Shown: positions 11,645 to 23,301, counted from the stretch's first letter. The stretch is DNA of 64,000 nt from Melitaea cinxia (GCF_905220565.1 NC_059400.1:6160159-6224158); one strand, 5' to 3'. Numbers and translations are program-made. Notes: generated from the sequence alone by a model not told the origin.

Positions 11645-12180
11645 GCTGATACCCGCGACTTTGCCTGCGCAGGATTAGTAAATACTTCGAGTAGCTTATT
11701 CTCTTCTCAATATCTATCTCATACCAAAATTCATCAAAATTGGTTCTGCGACATAAAAATCAGTTTGTTACTACCAAATATGCATTAGAAATATATTATC
11801 AATTTTTATTGTATTTATGGTTCACTGTTTTTGCGATAATGGCTTAATCATAAAAGATAGATATATGCTGTCGCGGACTTTTTTGTAGGACTAATTAAGA
11901 TAAACATTTCTCTTATACATTAAATACGTGTAAACTCTACAGTTTTTGCAGCGTACGCCAGAATAGCTCGCAAATGACAGATTTTTTCTGACTTATTTGA
12001 CAATTATCGTTAAGTATATTTTGGACAATCACACACTATCTTTAAAAATTATAGCCTATGTGTTATTTTAATGTATAAGCTATAATTGTAAACTTTCATT
12101 AAAATCCATTCGGCAGTTTTTGCATGAAAGAGGAACAAACTTTCGCGTTTATAATATTATTTATATTTATATTAGTAGGA
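11645..12180 (-). mobile_element. Old Helitron copy
   Basis: Read on minus, it starts TCCTACTAATATAAATATAA and carries ATAAACGCGAAAGTTTG, a familiar lepidopteran Helitron 5' end. It runs to a decayed GC hairpin near 11650-11670. The terminal CTAG is lost. Confidence 0.6.
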
Positions 12181-12285
12181 CAAAGTTTTTGCAACATATT
12201 TATGTACATTTCAACAGCATGAGAAAGTTGCGATCATATTGTTGATTTATTAACTAAAAACTATCATTACAGCATATTACAGGTA

Positions 12286-12970
12286 CTACCCAATTCGAAA
12301 GTAAAGCACACATAATTTAACATAAATAACAACATATAACGTTATCCTTGTGTATTCATTCAGTGTACAAGTAAAAAAATCCGTCTCTGCTACAAGGTTG
12401 CGAGTGCGAAGCGCCCGCGACAGGGGTGCCTCGTTCCATAAATTATTGCGACCACGAGGTACAGCCAGTAAGTAGGTGAAGCCGACGTCGTCGCCACATC
12501 TGTCCGGCACACACAAACACAGTAAATATAATATATCAGCGTTATGTACCTTACGCCTAATTAACCTGAATACCTCAGCTGAATACATATAACACAAGTG
12601 CGAGTTCCCGCCTGACTCGTAGCTCGTTGTATCCCACCATGCCCAACACAAACAAAGTTGCATACATATGAGGATGAAAAGGATATAGTCATATAGTCTA
12701 AAATATAATAAAAACCTAATAAATTTGTTTTGTATCCGCTCCAACATGAGACTATATTTGGTCCCAGATGACTGTGTTGCATTCCAATTGGCTTTTCACT
12801 AAAGCGTTATATAATGCGATAATCGCTGCTATATTCGTAAAATTACGAACAGTTCGTAAAAGGGATCCTAGCTGTCTGTAAGCCCTTTTACAGCACTTAA
12901 TAATGTGATCACGAAACGTTAGTCTCGCGTTGAGAGTAATCCCTAAATCCTTAAATGACCTAACAATTTA
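12286..12970 (-). pseudogene. LINE reverse-transcriptase C-terminal fragment
   Basis: Translation gives RSFKDLGITLNARLTFRDHI, then KCCKRAYRQLGSLLRTVRNF, ALYNALVKSQLECNTVIWDQ and a stop. After a frame change it reads MLERIQNKFIRFLLYFRLYD and a conserved CVPDR...ALRTRNLV tail. This is the C-terminal region of a non-LTR retrotransposon of the Jockey/CR1 type. The internal stop and frame change make it a dead copy; its clade is uncertain. Confidence 0.75.
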
Positions 12971-13260
12971 TTTCCTTTATATTTTAACATATAAGATAAT
13001 GGAACATGATGTCTGCTAGGAGGAGAAACATATTATAATAATATTTCAAGAACAACAATATTATGATAATGATATTTTTTATTATTAGTTATTATATAAA
13101 AAAGGTACAAGTAATAATTTCTTATATTAGAGAAAAATAGAAAGGGTAGAAAAATGAAAGCTGATGTTATTTTATATTTTATGATTATTATGTGATAATA
13201 ATATAAATAGAATCACTATCTTCTTAACAATATACCCTAAGACTTATTTTAAAAACAAAA

Positions 13261-14038
13261 TTAAAATTTAGATGGAAATGCATAATCTGTATTTTTTTGT
13301 AGAGGTCTTTGCAAAGGATGCGCTAATAACTTTGCAATAGAATCATGTATCTTAGCTGCATTTTTTGATACCTCAAAGACATATGAGTAACCATCGTCTA
13401 AATCCTGTAGTGAATCATAAACTTCTGCACACTTATAAAGAGCACAATCTTCCTCGTGAGCAAGTAAAATATCAATGTAAAAATAAACTTGCTTTTTTAA
13501 ATAATTGAAATATGAGTCCTCCTGAGCGATAACAGGTATGCAGTTTGAGCGAGCATACAACACAATCATACGGACAACATATGGAGGTCGAATTATACAT
13601 TCAGACTGCTTAAATTGTGGTATTTCAACTTCTTGTTTTATAATCTGAAAAATTTTTTGAAAATCAAATGTTTCTGACTTGCTTTCTTCAGCATTAACAT
13701 AATCAATAGCATTTAGTATATCCTTTAAGTTATGTGTAAAATTTTGTACAAAGCAAGCACTGTCGTCTTGCATGGCTATCAGGGAAAACTCTGTTTTCTT
13801 ATTGATAGCATGTTTAGAGTGTATAAAAAATTCTAAAACCCTTTTTAACATATTTATTGGAGTATAGGTTGTTCCATCTCCGAGTCTGAATAGAGAATTC
13901 TGATCATCGTAGCAGACGTCTAAGCAAATAATAATTTTCTCTGGCACATTTACATTTGGTAATATTGGTTTTTGGAAATTAGCCATCACTTGTTCTTGTA
14001 ATTCCGCATAATCACTGTCCAATGCGTTCATTGAATTT
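13261..14038 (-). CDS. BABAM1: BABAM1 main exon
   Basis: The acceptor is TTTTTCCTTTCACAG. One uninterrupted exon encodes the whole VWA-like domain and the conserved C-terminal LLAHPLQRP motif. Confidence 0.95.
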
Positions 14039-14178
14039 CTGTGAAAGGAAAAACTTTATTACATTCACCTACAACATCTAACTTATTATTAGATCTATTA
14101 CACCAAACTAACTGACTCTGTAACTGATTCTGTGGTTACTTGAGAATTAAAAGACTGTAAAAGGTCAGATGATTCCAT
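13261..14178 (-). CDS. BABAM1: BRISC and BRCA1-A complex member 1 (MERIT40/NBA1)
   Basis: Two exons: 14178-14102 (ATG at 14178) and 14038-13261 (TAA), 284 residues. The recognisable features are PEKIIICLDVCYDDQNSLF near the start of a von Willebrand A-like fold, RPPYVVRMIVLYARS in the middle, and the hallmark C-terminal AKLLAHPLQRP. MERIT40 is the scaffold that holds BRCC36 deubiquitinase complexes together (nuclear BRCA1-A/ARISC and cytoplasmic BRISC). The first exon was inferred: it starts MESSDLLQSFNSQVTT, has an in-frame stop upstream, ends TTGGT|GTAATA, and its phase matches the TTTCACAG acceptor exactly. The alternative start is Met at 14031 (256 aa). The N-terminus is shorter than in vertebrates and lacks their long acidic leader. 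It is divergent from RWDD1. Confidence 0.95.
14102..14178 (-). CDS. BABAM1: BABAM1 first coding exon (inferred)
   Basis: ATG is followed by 25 codons and two bases, then the donor GTAATA. Joining to 14038 makes Val, and the frame continues NSMNALDSDYAELQ. An in-frame TAA lies upstream of the ATG. It is too short to stand out as an open frame, so moderate confidence. Confidence 0.7.
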
Positions 14179-14984
14179 TTCACTTAATTTATAGTAAGTT
14201 ATTTCTTAAGATTTCTTTTCTACTATTATCAAAGAGTCTATTATAAATAATTTTCAACAAACTAAATACAAAACTAAATTTAGTAATAGTTAACCGATTT
14301 TACACAATTTTTTCAGTGATAATAAACAAATAATAAATTGATAACTGACAAGTGATAGTGACATTTTGTCAAGCTTTTCGTCAATGATATATTTATTTAT
14401 TTATTATCGCATTGGATATAATATATACTTCTCACCTCAATGCTTTTCACTTGTGCTTCGGAAAAAAATTAGACAATTTTTTGATATGATTATACTGTAT
14501 GAATAAAATTTCTCAGTAATGTAAGTTACCTTACCTCCTTTGAAAATACTTTCTTTTAAAATATAAATCACCTAAAACCAGATACAAATAAATATATATT
14601 CTTTTTTTTACCTAAGTTAAAAATCTTATAACTTAAGATTACGAATCCTTTGTATGAAAATTTTAATTGGTAACTTTAAAATTTGACTACTATGATAATT
14701 GATAACTAAGAAGCTGGAATGTGAATTTAAAAAAAAAATATTTATTTGACGTTTGTGAAATTGACAAGATGTCTAACCACAACCGCAGGCACCACGGCAC
14801 TTTCAGACCCTTGTATCTGACTGTTTGTGATTGAGTTTAGATTGGGTGTATGATATCGTATAAACTTGTTGTTATCGTTGTTGAATAACCTCTAGCTTTA
14901 AATTAAAATTTGGTTATGTTAAATTGTAGTCCTTGTAAAAGTATTACGTTTATTTTTATACAATACATTTTTATAGTTTAAAAC
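14179..14984. promoter_or_regulatory. Shared divergent promoter region of BABAM1 and RWDD1
   Basis: About 0.8 kb lies between the two start codons, with no recognisable mobile element. It must hold both 5' UTRs and promoters. No TATA or initiator motif stands out enough to name. Confidence 0.6.
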
Positions 14985-15054
14985 ATGGACTATCACTATG
15001 AACAGACGAGTGAAATAGAGGCTTTAGATTCGATATACTATGGAGACATGCAAA
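14985..15054 (+). CDS. RWDD1: RWDD1 exon 1
   Basis: Start codon and the first RWD helix (SEIEALDSIYYGDMQ). Donor GTAAAT at 15055. Confidence 0.93.
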
Positions 15055-16892
15055 GTAAATTATTTTATTTTTATTAGTAAAATTGCCATTTTTTGTTATT
15101 CAATCTTATATTAAAATGTGAATGATTGTGTTTCAGTTTTACAGACAGAACCTATGCATAAGTTTAGCATACCCATTAAATCGGAAGGTTATGACGACGG
15201 TGAAGGGTTGGCATGCCAGTTGGTATTTACATACACCCCAAAGTATCCTGAAGAATTGCCTATAGTTGAGATAAATACCGACGAAAGTTTCGATGAACTT
15301 GTGGATAAAAATGAGCTCTACAAACATTTAATGGAACAAGTAAAACTTTATTACATTCAAATCCAACTATATTATAATTTTTCATAGTATAGTGTAATGA
15401 ACAGAATACTTCAAAAGTATATACAGAATGTCCCGTAAGTAGTGGACCAACGGGTTATGGGGGGTAGTGAGACTTATTATCTAACAAAAATACAAAAATG
15501 TATGAGATGTAGATGTTTTTAAAATAAAGTTTCATAAGGTTACCATACATTTTTTTTACACCAGCTTTGTTCAAACTTCAGTTCGTAAACTTTTAAATGT
15601 AAAAATTGTACCTATTTTTTGGTCTAATTTTCTTGTTTTTGTTAATAATGCTTGAGTATTATTTTAATTAAGAAGACTTATGTATTCTTAACTACCCTGA
15701 ATAAAAAATAATACTAAAATTAAAAAAAGATATGGTAAAATTTAATATTTAGCTTACGTGGATGATATTTTCACCACATTTTGAAAATAAAGCATAACTC
15801 AAGAACTACAAGGCCCTAGGGCTATAATTTTTTGTATTTTTGTTAGATAATAAGTCTCACTAGCCCCCGTAACCCGTTGGTCCACTAATTACGGGACATC
15901 CTGTATAGGTTGAAATTGCTTGTACCTTTTTCAAACATAATGCATTGTGCTTACAGTCCTGTAACTGCCTACTAATGTTAATGAATATAGATTACACAGT
16001 TTAAGTTTCAATTTCTTTTTAAAATATTTGATACAATATATGTAATTTATTTACATACATACAGTAAAAATTAATGCTAGTCATTACTTTAAAACTATAT
16101 ACTTACAGGCACAGGAAAATCTAGACATGGTAATGGTTTTCACATTGGTGTCGGCTGGACAAGAGTGGCTCAATGAGAAATGGGATAGCATTAAAAAAGA
16201 CAGAGAAGAAAAGAGTCTTGCTAAAAAAAAGGCAGATGAAGAAGCTGAAATGGTGAGCTCTATATATTTTTTTCCATATCTTTTGTTTTTTGGTTTTTAG
16301 TTTTAATTTTAATGTTGTAACTTAAAAAATTAAGTTACAACATTATAAATTTATTATTCATTGTAGCCTTTGAATGATGATTGATAGTGATTACACGTTT
16401 TAATATCAAACAATGTTCTTTAACAATAAAAAATAGAACAAATTTATATCTTGCACTAACTGTTTTATTACATTCTGAATACATTTACAGAAAAGGTTCG
16501 AGGGAACAAGAGTGACTGTAGAATCCTTCCTTGCATGGAGAAAGCAGTTTGAAATAGATATGGGAATTCCTGCAAAGAGAGAAAAGGAAGGTAAAGACAA
16601 GACTAAATTAACAGGGAAAGAGTTGTTCTTAAGAGACACAACACTCAATGAATCTGATCTCAAATTTCTCGATGATGGTAAGTGACGTGAAAAAATATTT
16701 TCTATAATTAGAACTGTTTTTTTTTGTATGTACAATTTTTCTATTCAACAACTAAAAAAAAAATATACCATTCTAGGTGACGCAGTTAAAGTTGATGAAT
16801 CACTATTCCAAGATCTGGATGATTTGGAGCTGTCAGACGATGATGAAGATGATGAAGACTACGTCCCAGGACAGAGCAGCGACAGTGATTAA
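14985..16892 (+). CDS. RWDD1: RWD domain-containing protein 1 (DFRP2)
   Basis: Five exons: 14985-15054, 15137-15339, 16109-16252, 16491-16677 and 16777-16892 give 239 residues, close to the usual length of about 240. An N-terminal RWD domain (residues 1-110) shows MDYHYEQTSEIEALDSIYYG, the conserved YPEELP motif (here TPKYPEELPIVEI) and a helix. A charged coiled segment follows (EKWDSIKKDREEKSLAKKKA), then the RWDD1 signature SFLAWRKQFEIDMG and TGKELFLRDTTLNESDLKFL, then an acidic tail ending SSDSD. RWDD1 binds and stabilises the GTPase DRG2, linked to translation. All junctions are GT-AG and in phase. A MITE sits in intron 2. Confidence 0.96.
15137..15339 (+). CDS. RWDD1: RWDD1 exon 2, RWD core
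   Basis: Encodes ILQTEPMHKFSIPIKS through YPEELPIVEINTDESFDELV to LMEQ. Acceptor TTTCAG and donor GTAAAA. Confidence 0.95.
15422..15906. mobile_element. MITE with long terminal inverted repeats, mariner-like ends
   Basis: The two ends are inverted copies over about 75 bp, starting (TA)TACAG(A/G)ATGTCCCGTAA and flanked by TA. The TIR start resembles that of Tc1/mariner-type elements. It lies in RWDD1 intron 2 and contains no open frame. Confidence 0.8.
16109..16252 (+). CDS. RWDD1: RWDD1 exon 3
   Basis: Encodes AQENLDMVMVFTLVSAGQEW and the Lys/Glu-rich helix ending DEEAEM. Donor GTGAGC. Confidence 0.95.
16491..16677 (+). CDS. RWDD1: RWDD1 exon 4
   Basis: Encodes KRFEGTRVTVESFLAWRKQF and the TGKELFLRD motif. 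Donor GTAAGT. Confidence 0.95.
16777..16892 (+). CDS. RWDD1: RWDD1 exon 5, acidic tail
   Basis: Encodes an Asp/Glu-rich C-terminus (ELSDDDEDDEDYVPG) and TAA at 16890. Confidence 0.95.
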
Positions 16893-17080
16893 CAAAAAAT
16901 CCTGCGCTTAACTTAGCGCCAGAATTCCTAGCATGGCCCTAAAATATTGTGTGCTTTATTTTGGGATATGTCACAAAACTGCTAAATAACTGATAAATAT
17001 GTACTTGTACCTAATGTAACATGTACAAAAACATAAACCCAAAATATAATAAATTAGTTACAGTTAGGCCGTTTCTTTTT
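16893..17080 (+). terminator. RWDD1: RWDD1 3' UTR and poly(A) signal
   Basis: A short 3' UTR with AATAAA at 17048-17053, followed by a T-rich stretch from about 17075. Confidence 0.6.
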
Positions 17081-18236
17081 TTATTACTTTGAATGGCATT
17101 GAATTAGTATAGTTTAATAAGGTGTATTCATAATTGCGTTAAAATCAGCAAACAAGGAAATATAGTGGCAAATTTTTAAGGTAACTAGTAGGCATTTAAA
17201 GTTATTACTGTGAACATCTTTTGGAATTGAATAATTAAGAACTAATGAATTTTTTTAATAATATTACATTATTAGTGTAGTAATTTGTTGTGTATAATTA
17301 ATTGTTAATTTATTTATTACTGGTTTTAATCAAACTTAATTTGCACTTGAATCTTGTAAAATATGTTTATCTTGCAAGCTATTGAAATAATTTGCAGGCT
17401 AAATAGACTGTACTATGATGGTATAGCTTAAATTTTAATACTTAAAATTGTTACAATATTATTAAAAGACACACTCTCAAAACTAATTTGTTTAAATATG
17501 ATAAAATGCTGGTATAACTGCACTGTTCTATTACATTCTTTTATTATTAAAATTCGCCCTTTTTAATTTCATTAATAAATTGCGCACTATATACATGTGA
17601 TAAATAAACCATATAGATGTTTATCGTGGTGTGGGCGTTTGTGCTTGTGTATTTTGTGTTTCAGAACTCCCGACACGGGAGAAAATCTACTAGGGGCCGT
17701 TGAGTTTGAAGCGTTTATTATTATTATTATTATTATAAAACACTTCGAAAATATAGCAATAAAGAAACAAGAATAATTTTAATTTATCTAACTTTATTGT
17801 GATTTTCTAACTTATTCGTAAATCGTTTTAATCAAATTTATGTCTATAATAATAATAAGACTATTTTTCAACAAATTTTATCTAATGCATGAAATTAGTA
17901 CACTAATGTATTCTTTTACGAATTCGTAAAATACTCAATACAATGCTTTTCTAAGATTAGTTTATATAAATGGACAAAGGAAGCCAATAATGTAAAAATA
18001 CTTGTAATATTAATGGCATTTTTTCATATTTGAGAAATGTAAAGACTTGTTTTACCAGCTGCTGATAAAGCTATCTGGCGTATGACGGTATCCGACAGAT
18101 GAATGTTTATCTATAATCATTAAACTCCTTTATCTTCAGATATTGCTATGTGCAATCTGTCATTCCAAGAGTTATATTTACGACTTGAAGTAAAAATAGG
18201 CTTTAATTGTATCAGCAACTTATGTGGCAGATAAAT
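17081..18236. other. AT-rich intergenic stretch with one SINE tail
   Basis: No open frame of note. A SINE-like tail at about 17620-17740 (TGTGCTTGTGTATTTTGTGT ... CTAGGGGCCGTTGAG, ending in ATT repeats) matches copies at 30845-30970 and 62380-62460. The rest is unrecognised. Confidence 0.5.
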
Positions 18237-18954
18237 CGACGCCCCCGGGGAATAAAGTAGTAATAGAGAAAAGTAAATTTTGCAGGACGAGCAATAAACA
18301 GTGTTTCTGTTATATCGCTTGTCCTAAACGGCTTATAATATTGTATTATACATAATTATTTTCAGCATTTTTTTACGTAACATGTAGCTATTAAAATAAA
18401 TTAAACATCACGTGTACTTTTAAAGCCATTTCCAAATTGTGTAAAACTGATTTTTATATTAAATGTATACTAAGTAACGGCATATATAACTATTTTATTC
18501 CCGTGAAGTTGTAATGTAATGAAAACTATTTGTATGCATTACGACACTAAAAAAAAATAGTATTACACGAAAACATTACTTAAAATTCGTAATGAAATTT
18601 GTAAATCATGTTTACGTTAAATAGTATCAAAAATTAAGCTAATAATAAAGCCGTAATGTACGTTTACCAAATAACACTTACCGAACACTGCGGTAACGTG
18701 TGTTACGGAAATTAGCTATCTATATTTTTTTTACGTGAATATAATGGTATAAGCTGCTTCCCGCGACGTCGTCTACGTGAACGCTATACAGCACCAAAAA
18801 TACCCACGATTATACCTTTTAAAATAACATTAATTTACCCGTTTCTTCTTTACATTTCATGTATACAAAAAAATCTCATAGATGACGCTGCTCTAAAATT
18901 GTCTTGTCTACTTATATTCATTTAATTGTGTTTATCAGCTTAGTTACTTATATT

Positions 18955-19340
18955 GCGTGATTTTTATGGTGTGAAGCTAGCTTATATAGCATGGTTATAA
19001 ACCTAACAATAACATTCAAATATACGTCTTTAGATAACACGTTGTTACAGAATGCGTTGAGGAAATAAAGGTTCACTGCTCGTTCCCGGTAGGTGATAGC
19101 ATAATAATATGTAGCCAATATGTTGACCCGACTTCTTAATAATATTCGTGCCAAATTTGAAGTAAATCCATGCGGCACTTTTTGAGTTTATCCCGGACAT
19201 ACATACAGACAAACAGACAAAAATTCTAAAAACTATATTTTTGGCTTCAGTATCGATTGTAGATCACACCCCAAGTATTATTTTAAAAAAATATTTAATA
19301 TACAGTTTTGACTTTCCTACCATTTTATTATACGTATAGA
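18955..19340 (-). mobile_element. Helitron, 3' end truncated
   Basis: Read on minus it begins A|TCTATACGTATAATAAAATG and continues closely parallel to the complete copy at 42949-43394, then stops before the 3' hairpin. Confidence 0.75.
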
Positions 19341-19965
19341 TAACGACTTACCAGCTTATAAAGACAGGTGTTCATTCCATATCATATGACTATGATATTA
19401 TTATGGGTTATAGTTGTGATATGACTTCCGGAGGATAAAAATGTAAATTGTTATAACGTTAAATCAGAAGATGTATTACGACTTACAGATGCCGAAAATA
19501 CAAAAACATTAAAACAGTGGTAATAGCACTTTACGACAGTCCTGCAGGCCTAGCATGCGCGCCACGACAAAATTTTGTCGACCCCATTTCTCGTATTATC
19601 TCTCTATGTCTACAGTAGCTAACATGCGTGCACGCGATACTCTTCTCGTTACGTCAAGAAGAGATAATCATAAAATTTTAGTGATCTGTGATATTTATCT
19701 CTACGGAAGCTAACATGACATCGTAATTTTGTCGAATTTTGTCGTTTTAGGAAGAGAAACTTCTCGTCTTCAATATTATCGACGAGAAAGACGATAAATA
19801 AAAAATAAATAAAACCGGGTGCCTATTTTTTGTATACCATGGCGTTTCCCTATTATAATTATATAATTTCGGTATACGAAGAGCGGGAAATGCGAAAAGT
19901 CGAGTGAAGTGTGCCATATAATGACACAAAAAACGTATTTGCGCCCTGTTGCTTCTTATTCTAAA

Positions 19966-20200
19966 TAATAATAATAATAATAATAATACTTTATTTTAGA
20001 CCAAAGTATAAGTCCATATTGGGTTAGTACAACAAGACAAGACAACATTCAGAATAAAAAACAAAACAAAATTATATTAAAAAAATCAATAACTAAAAAT
20101 AAAATTAAATAGAATAAAAGTAAAATCAATAATCAAAAAAAAAATTCAAAAATTCAAAAAATTTTAAAAATTAAAAAAAAAAACAAACAAACAATGCGTG
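19966..20200 (+). repeat. AAT microsatellite and A-rich LINE-tail-like sequence
   Basis: (AAT)n is followed by CTTTATTTTAGACCAAAGT and a very A-rich tract. The layout looks like an inverted LINE 3' end with its microsatellite tail. Confidence 0.4.
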
Positions 20201-20319
20201 ATAGAATTACAATTATCTAATGTGCGACAAGATATAAAGCACAACACGAGCATATTGTTTTACATATATAATTAAATTCATTTACTTACGCCGTTTTATT
20301 TTCCATATTAGAGTTTTTT

Positions 20320-20363
20320 AAATTAGATATACACTTTTTATCTTAGCCAAAAGGCCGAGAACA
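20320..20363 (-). pseudogene. U2 snRNA 5'-end fragment
   Basis: On the minus strand, TTCTCGGCCTTTTGGCTAAG followed by ATAAAAAGTGTATATCT matches the conserved 5' end of U2 snRNA for about 40 nt with a few changes. The rest of U2 (Sm site, stem-loops III-IV) is absent, so it is not a functional gene. Confidence 0.7.
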
Positions 20364-20761
20364 TTTTTAAATAAAACATGTGTCACTCGTTTGAAATTGG
20401 TCAATAACCTTGTAAATTCAACTTTACGACATAAGAAATAAGAATGATATTCAGTTGTGATTATGGTTGATAATGTTTCTCTACTCGACAAGGCGAAGTC
20501 TTCGGAAGAGAATTTTGTCTCTCGTAGTGCGCATGTTAGGGTAATCGAGAAAATACTCGATGTAGACATTATCTTTCTCTCTCGTCAAGAGATATCTCGT
20601 TGTATGCATGCTAGGCCGGCAGGATTTATAAATAGGCCGTATATGCCGCGGCATAGGGGCGGCAGCGTCCTAGGGGCAGCAAAAATTGTATATCTTGTTT
20701 CTTTTTTACGCTCTCTTTCTTAATGATTAATTCATTCGTTTATTTAACTTTCATTCTATTT

Positions 20762-20824
20762 AAATAATAATTTTCCATTTGTAGTAAATGAGGCCCCTTT
20801 ACTACAAATAGAAAATTATTATTT
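20762..20824. repeat. 27-bp stem hairpin
   Basis: Arms 20762-20788 and 20798-20824 pair at 26 of 27 positions around a 9-nt loop. It lies near the right end of the 2.7-kb element. Confidence 0.75.
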
Positions 20825-20928
20825 TACAAAGGTATGTACATGGGGCGGCAGAAATAAAGTAGCCTACACTCATAAAAAATATAAATCCTGCACTGTTTTA
20901 CGACTTTATTCCCCGGGGGCGTCGAAAT

Positions 20929-23301
20929 ATTAACATGTCGTAAGTCATAATAAAACCTTTTTGTCTATTGAAACAGTTATGGTACATCCCTTTGTTATAA
21001 TTTTTTTTTATAAATAAAAAGTGTTATATTCCGAGAATAGTTTTATTTACATTTTTTTCTATGGTTATATACAAATGCCAGATCAATAAAAAAGCATTAA
21101 TTGGACTCACAACGGATACTTCAACATTCAAGTAAAAAAAAAACAACACTATTTTGAGCAAACAAAACAAATCACTAGCTTTTACATCACATTTATTTGC
21201 TAAAACATTAAATATTAATTTTTAAAATATTTAAAACCTATAAATTACAGCAAATGATTCATTATAGAAATTATATTAACAAGTTCATATTTACATTAAT
21301 TATAAGTGCAGTCTTGAAATCAATAAGTGAAATCGTGTTTAAATATGGTATAAATATTACTAAATTAAACTAACATTCAATTAAACTACACTAGTAATTA
21401 ATTAACCATACATTTCATAAAGACAAAATTAAATAATATAGGTAGGTACTCCTTGATTACTTCAATTAAAAAAAACTGCCCATAATCCTATTATATATTT
21501 TAACATAATATTATCTTAATCCCTGTTAAGTTAAGACATACTTGTTTGGAAATTAGTAGTTAGTATAAAATTGTAGACATCAATATGTCATAAAATCTCA
21601 TTTGTTAATGTACGTAAATGTAATTAAATCTTGGAGACTGGAGTAATAACTGTAACTTAAAATCTTAGGAGATATTATTTTATTATCTACTGATATATTC
21701 TTACAAACAGACACGTAATATTAAGAATTTATTTATAAATATTAAACGTCAATTTATAACACAATTAACAACGACGTAAGTATACAACAATGCCATTCCC
21801 CTTAATTTAAAAATTCAGACAAAATTGGACACTTAATATTAACGACAAAAATAAAACAGTCAAAATTATTTTTATTGTAAAATGGAATCAAAGGTATTAT
21901 TTATTATAAGCCAACGCTTTTATTTCAATCTGTAAAAGAGATTAAAGTAAGTTGTTCAATTTAAATTCAAAAATATTATATAAGTATGCAATATAATATT
22001 CGGTGCAACAACATAATATACATAAGGCATGCTATCCATATTTAGCGCTTCTTAAGAATGCGTTGTCTTTGTCAGAATACAGTAGTGGACGCAGACGAGA
22101 AATAAGTGGACGTGACGCGAAAGATACGAATGACAGTTAAATGTCGGAAGATTGATTGATAGATTGGTTTAATGGATTTCAGTTGTGTAAGCGGAGCACG
22201 GTTGATTCCGCCATGTTACGGGAGGTGGGGAACACGAAGGAGAATGTCGGAAGATCACGCTGGCCTGAGAAACGCTCATATGATAGAGGTCTAAATCTAG
22301 GTCATTTATGTCAAACTTATTACGACATAATTGTGTTTGCTAGCAAACGAAAACACCGACTTCAATTACATCGACAAGTAATACAACGTAAGTAGACGAA
22401 AAAAATTAAAAAACGCACTAGTCGTCACTACGATTTTCGAGGGTTCCCCTTGATTTCTCTGGGATTGCATCATCAGATCCTGGTTTCCTTATCATGGTAC
22501 CACCCTTAGGGATATCTCCTTTCCAACAAAAAAGAATTATCAAAATCGGTTCATAAATGACGAAGTTATCCCCGAACATATATATATACACGATCGAATC
22601 GAGTAACCTGCTCCTTTTTAAAGTCGGTTAACGATACGAGTGGTACAACGATATTGTCCAATGTTGTTAGTTTATTATTAAACTACGTTAACAAAATAAA
22701 GGAAGGCCACATTAGAAATGAGTAACGACATTAAAACATTAAAATATTTGATTAGCTAACTATACCTTAAATATTTCTATTTATGGCAACATGATACCAC
22801 ATAGTTTCTGTGTTAAGTCCTATGGCGGCAATTTTATTTAGTTGTATACTACTACTATTTTGCCTCGAGACTAAATTGATTGTATGCAGCTATCTATGCA
22901 CGTGTAAAAATACTCGGTTGTTTACTCTCATAGACCAAAATACTTATGCTAAGCAGTTTCCAGCCGTTATGAACTAGGATTGGCCTATGCTATTTGTTTA
23001 TTTACATCCTGCGACGGCTTTTAATTGTCTATCTTTTGAGCTTTTTACAATCAGTACAGTTTGGTATACAATCAAGAAAATTTGACAGGACAATATTATT
23101 TTATACATTTAGAAATTTTTAAAAAGGAATAAAGTGAGAATGTGAAAATACAAAAGTAATTGTACACAAATCACTACATAAAATGGAGTCCGTGCTATTG
23201 TAAACATATACAGCCGCGCCAACGTTAATGCTAGATTACGCACCGCAACGGTTATAAAAACCGTAGGATCGTAGCCGCTTGCTGTAACTGACGGCGAGTG
23301 C
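20929..23301 (-). other. TULP4 3' flank, probably including its 3' UTR
   Basis: AT-rich sequence downstream of the TULP4 stop. A minus-strand AATAAA (TTTATT at 21042-21047) is a candidate poly(A) signal. If transcribed this far, the UTR contains the repeat at 22325-22632. No other gene is visible. Confidence 0.4.
22325..22632 (+). repeat. Palindrome-capped repeat copy
   Basis: Begins AATTGTGTTTGCTAGCAAAC, then ACCGACTTCAATTACATCG, and ends AAAGTCGGTTA. It is shortened internally relative to other copies. Confidence 0.75.

Larger units (their letters stand above)
19541..20623. repeat. Inner inverted-repeat block
   Basis: CCTGCAGGCCTAGCATGC at 19541-19558 is mirrored at 20606-20623 with one mismatch. 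ACGACAAAATTTTGTCG and CTCG-rich motifs recur inside near both ends. It may be a separate element nested in 18237-20924. Confidence 0.5.
18237..20924. mobile_element. 2.7-kb inverted-repeat element with AAAT target duplication
   Basis: Perfect 22-bp terminal inverted repeats (18237-18258 and 20903-20924, starting CGACGCCCCCGGGG) are flanked by the direct repeat AAAT (18233-18236, 20925-20928). It has no long open frame, so it is non-autonomous. It holds a nested Helitron, an inner inverted-repeat block (19541-20623), a U2 snRNA-like piece and a strong hairpin. The superfamily is not recognised. Confidence 0.65.
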
